Of a stretch of DNA of 64,000 nt, positions 63,147 to 64,000 are shown in pieces. A program made the position numbers and the translations under genes. Position 1 is the first letter of the stretch; each line of letters starts with the position of its first letter. The DNA comes from Bacteroidaceae bacterium (GTDB taxonomy: Bacteria; Bacteroidota; Bacteroidia; Bacteroidales; Bacteroidaceae), in the NCBI GenBank assembly GCA_017617335.1, contig JAFZWK010000058.1, positions 1 through 64,000 on the forward strand. The letters run 5' to 3'. The notes beneath the pieces were generated by a model. It saw only the letters and a program-made list of their open reading frames with translations, had not been told where the DNA came from and did no database searches.

Positions 63147-63312
63147 GATGGGTTAAACCGATAAGAACAAAGCATAATTGTCACACGGGGAGCAAGGGAA
63201 AATAGAGTTATATCGGCAAACGTAATACTAAAATTAACGAATACTAAACAAATAGTAAACAAAACATTACGTTTTAAATATATAACAGAAAATGAAAGGG
63301 AGGGGAAAACGC

Positions 63313-63735
63313 TTACTTGCTGATCTCGTGCGCCTCGTTTTGCCCGTTGACTTCCGCACGCTGGCGTTCAGCCTCGTCCTCAAGCTGCTGACGCTGGACG
63401 GCTGCATCCAGCAGATCCTTGAAGGTGACGATCTGGTCGTATTCCTCGAGTATCTTCCTGTCGCGCTTGTGCTTCCGCTCACGCTTGCGCTGCTTGATGG
63501 CAAAGGGATGCAGCATCTTGTCGTTGATGCCTGGCGAGAGCTTCTCCAGGAGAGCGCCAAGCGACGGCGTGGAGGACTGCCCCTGGCGGGCCAGGGACGA
63601 CTCGATGGCTTTCTCCAGGGGACTCTTGGCTTCGCCTCTGACGATGACCTGACGCAAGGTGTCCACCCGCTCTCTGGCAGTGGTATCGGGAATGGAGTCG
63701 TTAAGGGAAAAGAGTATGCTCAGCAGGAGAATCAT
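63313..63735 (-). CDS. Small exported charged protein, unknown
   Basis: A 140-residue protein with a short hydrophobic start (MILLLSILFSL) and then a hydrophilic body; residues about 80-140 are highly basic then acidic and helical (IKQRKRERKHKRDRKILEEY). Its ATG overlaps the stop of the upstream DUF1573 gene (ATGA), indicating translational coupling. DLREVIVRG-like text (TLRQVIVRGEAKSPLEKAIE) occurs near residue 27. No named family is recognised. Confidence 0.7.
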   Translation of the reverse strand: MILLLSILFSLNDSIPDTTARERVDTLRQVIVRGEAKSPLEKAIESSLARQGQSSTPSLGALLEKLSPGINDKMLHPFAIKQRKRERKHKRDRKILEEYDQIVTFKDLLDAAVQRQQLEDEAERQRAEVNGQNEAHEISK

Positions 63736-64000
63736 TCCATCGTGCCTTCTATGACGAGACGTGTCACCTCGGAAACGGCATTACTGCGCACGGTGATGGT
63801 TTTCTGGAAATGGCCTGGGAACTTGTTGCGCCCGTTGTAGGTCACGTCTATCACGCCGCTCTCACCTGGCTTGATGGGAGCCTTGGTGTAAGTGGGAACC
63901 GTGCAGCCGCAGCTGGCGAATGCCTGATGAATGACCAGTGGAGCCGTACCAACGTTTGTAAACTTGAATGAGCAGTTGACAATCGGGTCTTCCTTGCTGA
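63732..64000 (-). CDS. DUF1573 domain protein, 5' part outside the window
   Basis: Eighty-eight C-terminal codons are visible on the minus strand; the start lies beyond 64000. The text (CSFKFTNVGTAPLVIHQAFA, then SCGCTVP, PIKPGESGVIDVTYN and VRSNA) is the DUF1573 immunoglobulin-like fold with its conserved SCGCT motif. These proteins are usually exported and occur singly or in tandem in Bacteroidota; their function is not established. The TGA stop shares bases with the ATG of the following gene. Confidence 0.85.
   Translation of the reverse strand, partial: SKEDPIVNCSFKFTNVGTAPLVIHQAFASCGCTVPTYTKAPIKPGESGVIDVTYNGRNKFPGHFQKTITVRSNAVSEVTRLVIEGTME

Larger units (their letters stand above)
62548..63312. 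other. Non-coding region with promoter and repeat elements
   Basis: About 765 bp without a supported gene. It carries the promoter of the beta-helix gene (62617-62648, minus), an inverted 8-mer element with an AT palindrome (62795-63073) and a 22-bp-phased motif set (63091-63146). Small open frames here are composed of repeat sequence and are not called. Confidence 0.75.

Noticed and set aside
63008..63262. Small frames across the 8-mer and 22-bp repeats
   Set aside because: Their translation is repeat sequence (VTVLLCYC-type), with no independent support.

Overview
The window looks like a chromosomal segment of a Bacteroidales bacterium, most likely Prevotella in the broad sense. The pointers are: promoters of the Bacteroidota type (TTTG, 19-20 nt, TAnnTTTG) found nine times; no Shine-Dalgarno pattern at starts; a complete Na+-translocating NADH:quinone reductase operon; large secreted proteins ending in type IX-like sorting tails; a Porin_10-type porin; a DUF4468 protein; and two GH127 enzymes. 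The genus is an inference; no 16S or marker comparison was possible.

Layout. 0.6-15.2 kb (+): a run of exported proteins, namely a beta-helix surface protein, a GH127 lipoprotein, a fasciclin-domain lipoprotein, a CotH/lamin-tail protein and a second GH127 enzyme with a discoidin-like tail. They face a convergent GH43 enzyme (15.3-16.9 kb). Together they suggest surface removal of arabinofuranosyl decorations, yet no SusC/SusD pair is present. 16.9-18.1 kb: degraded coding scraps, a small HTH gene and tRNA-Arg(UCU). 18.1-25.7 kb (-): nadE, htpG, clpC and a glycerophosphodiesterase. 26-29 kb: a YbjQ-family protein, an acyl-CoA-synthetase-like ligase and a low-complexity helical protein. 29.3-35.9 kb (+): a second CotH/lamin-tail protein, a YqiA-like esterase, ffh, folD and tRNA-His(GUG). 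35.9-36.9 kb: about 1 kb of repeat-rich non-coding DNA. 36.9-42.9 kb (-): nqrABCDEF. 43-47.5 kb: tamB. 47.5-48.2 kb: ribE. 48.4-53 kb: a TolC/MacA/MacB-type efflux set. 53-56.2 kb: DUF4468 protein, small membrane protein and porin. 56.3-58.2 kb: a membrane protein and a Gfo/Idh/MocA oxidoreductase. 58.3-62.5 kb: a paralogue of the first beta-helix protein. 63.3-64 kb: a small protein translationally coupled to a DUF1573 protein cut by the window edge.

The most unusual content is in the spaces between genes. (1) Six intergenic loci carry a quasi-palindromic 10-mer (CAACACGTTG or its complement) repeated at an exact 22-bp step or a multiple of it, up to five units in a row. (2) Four complete loci, plus one cut by the window start, share an architecture of short tandem repeats (7-9 bp units) placed as inverted arms around a central palindrome, each locus with its own unit sequence; one sits inside the nqr operon. 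(3) A 9-bp CTAG-containing tandem repeat lies directly 3' of both tRNA genes in the window, in the same orientation relative to each. None of these matches a feature class I can name with confidence.
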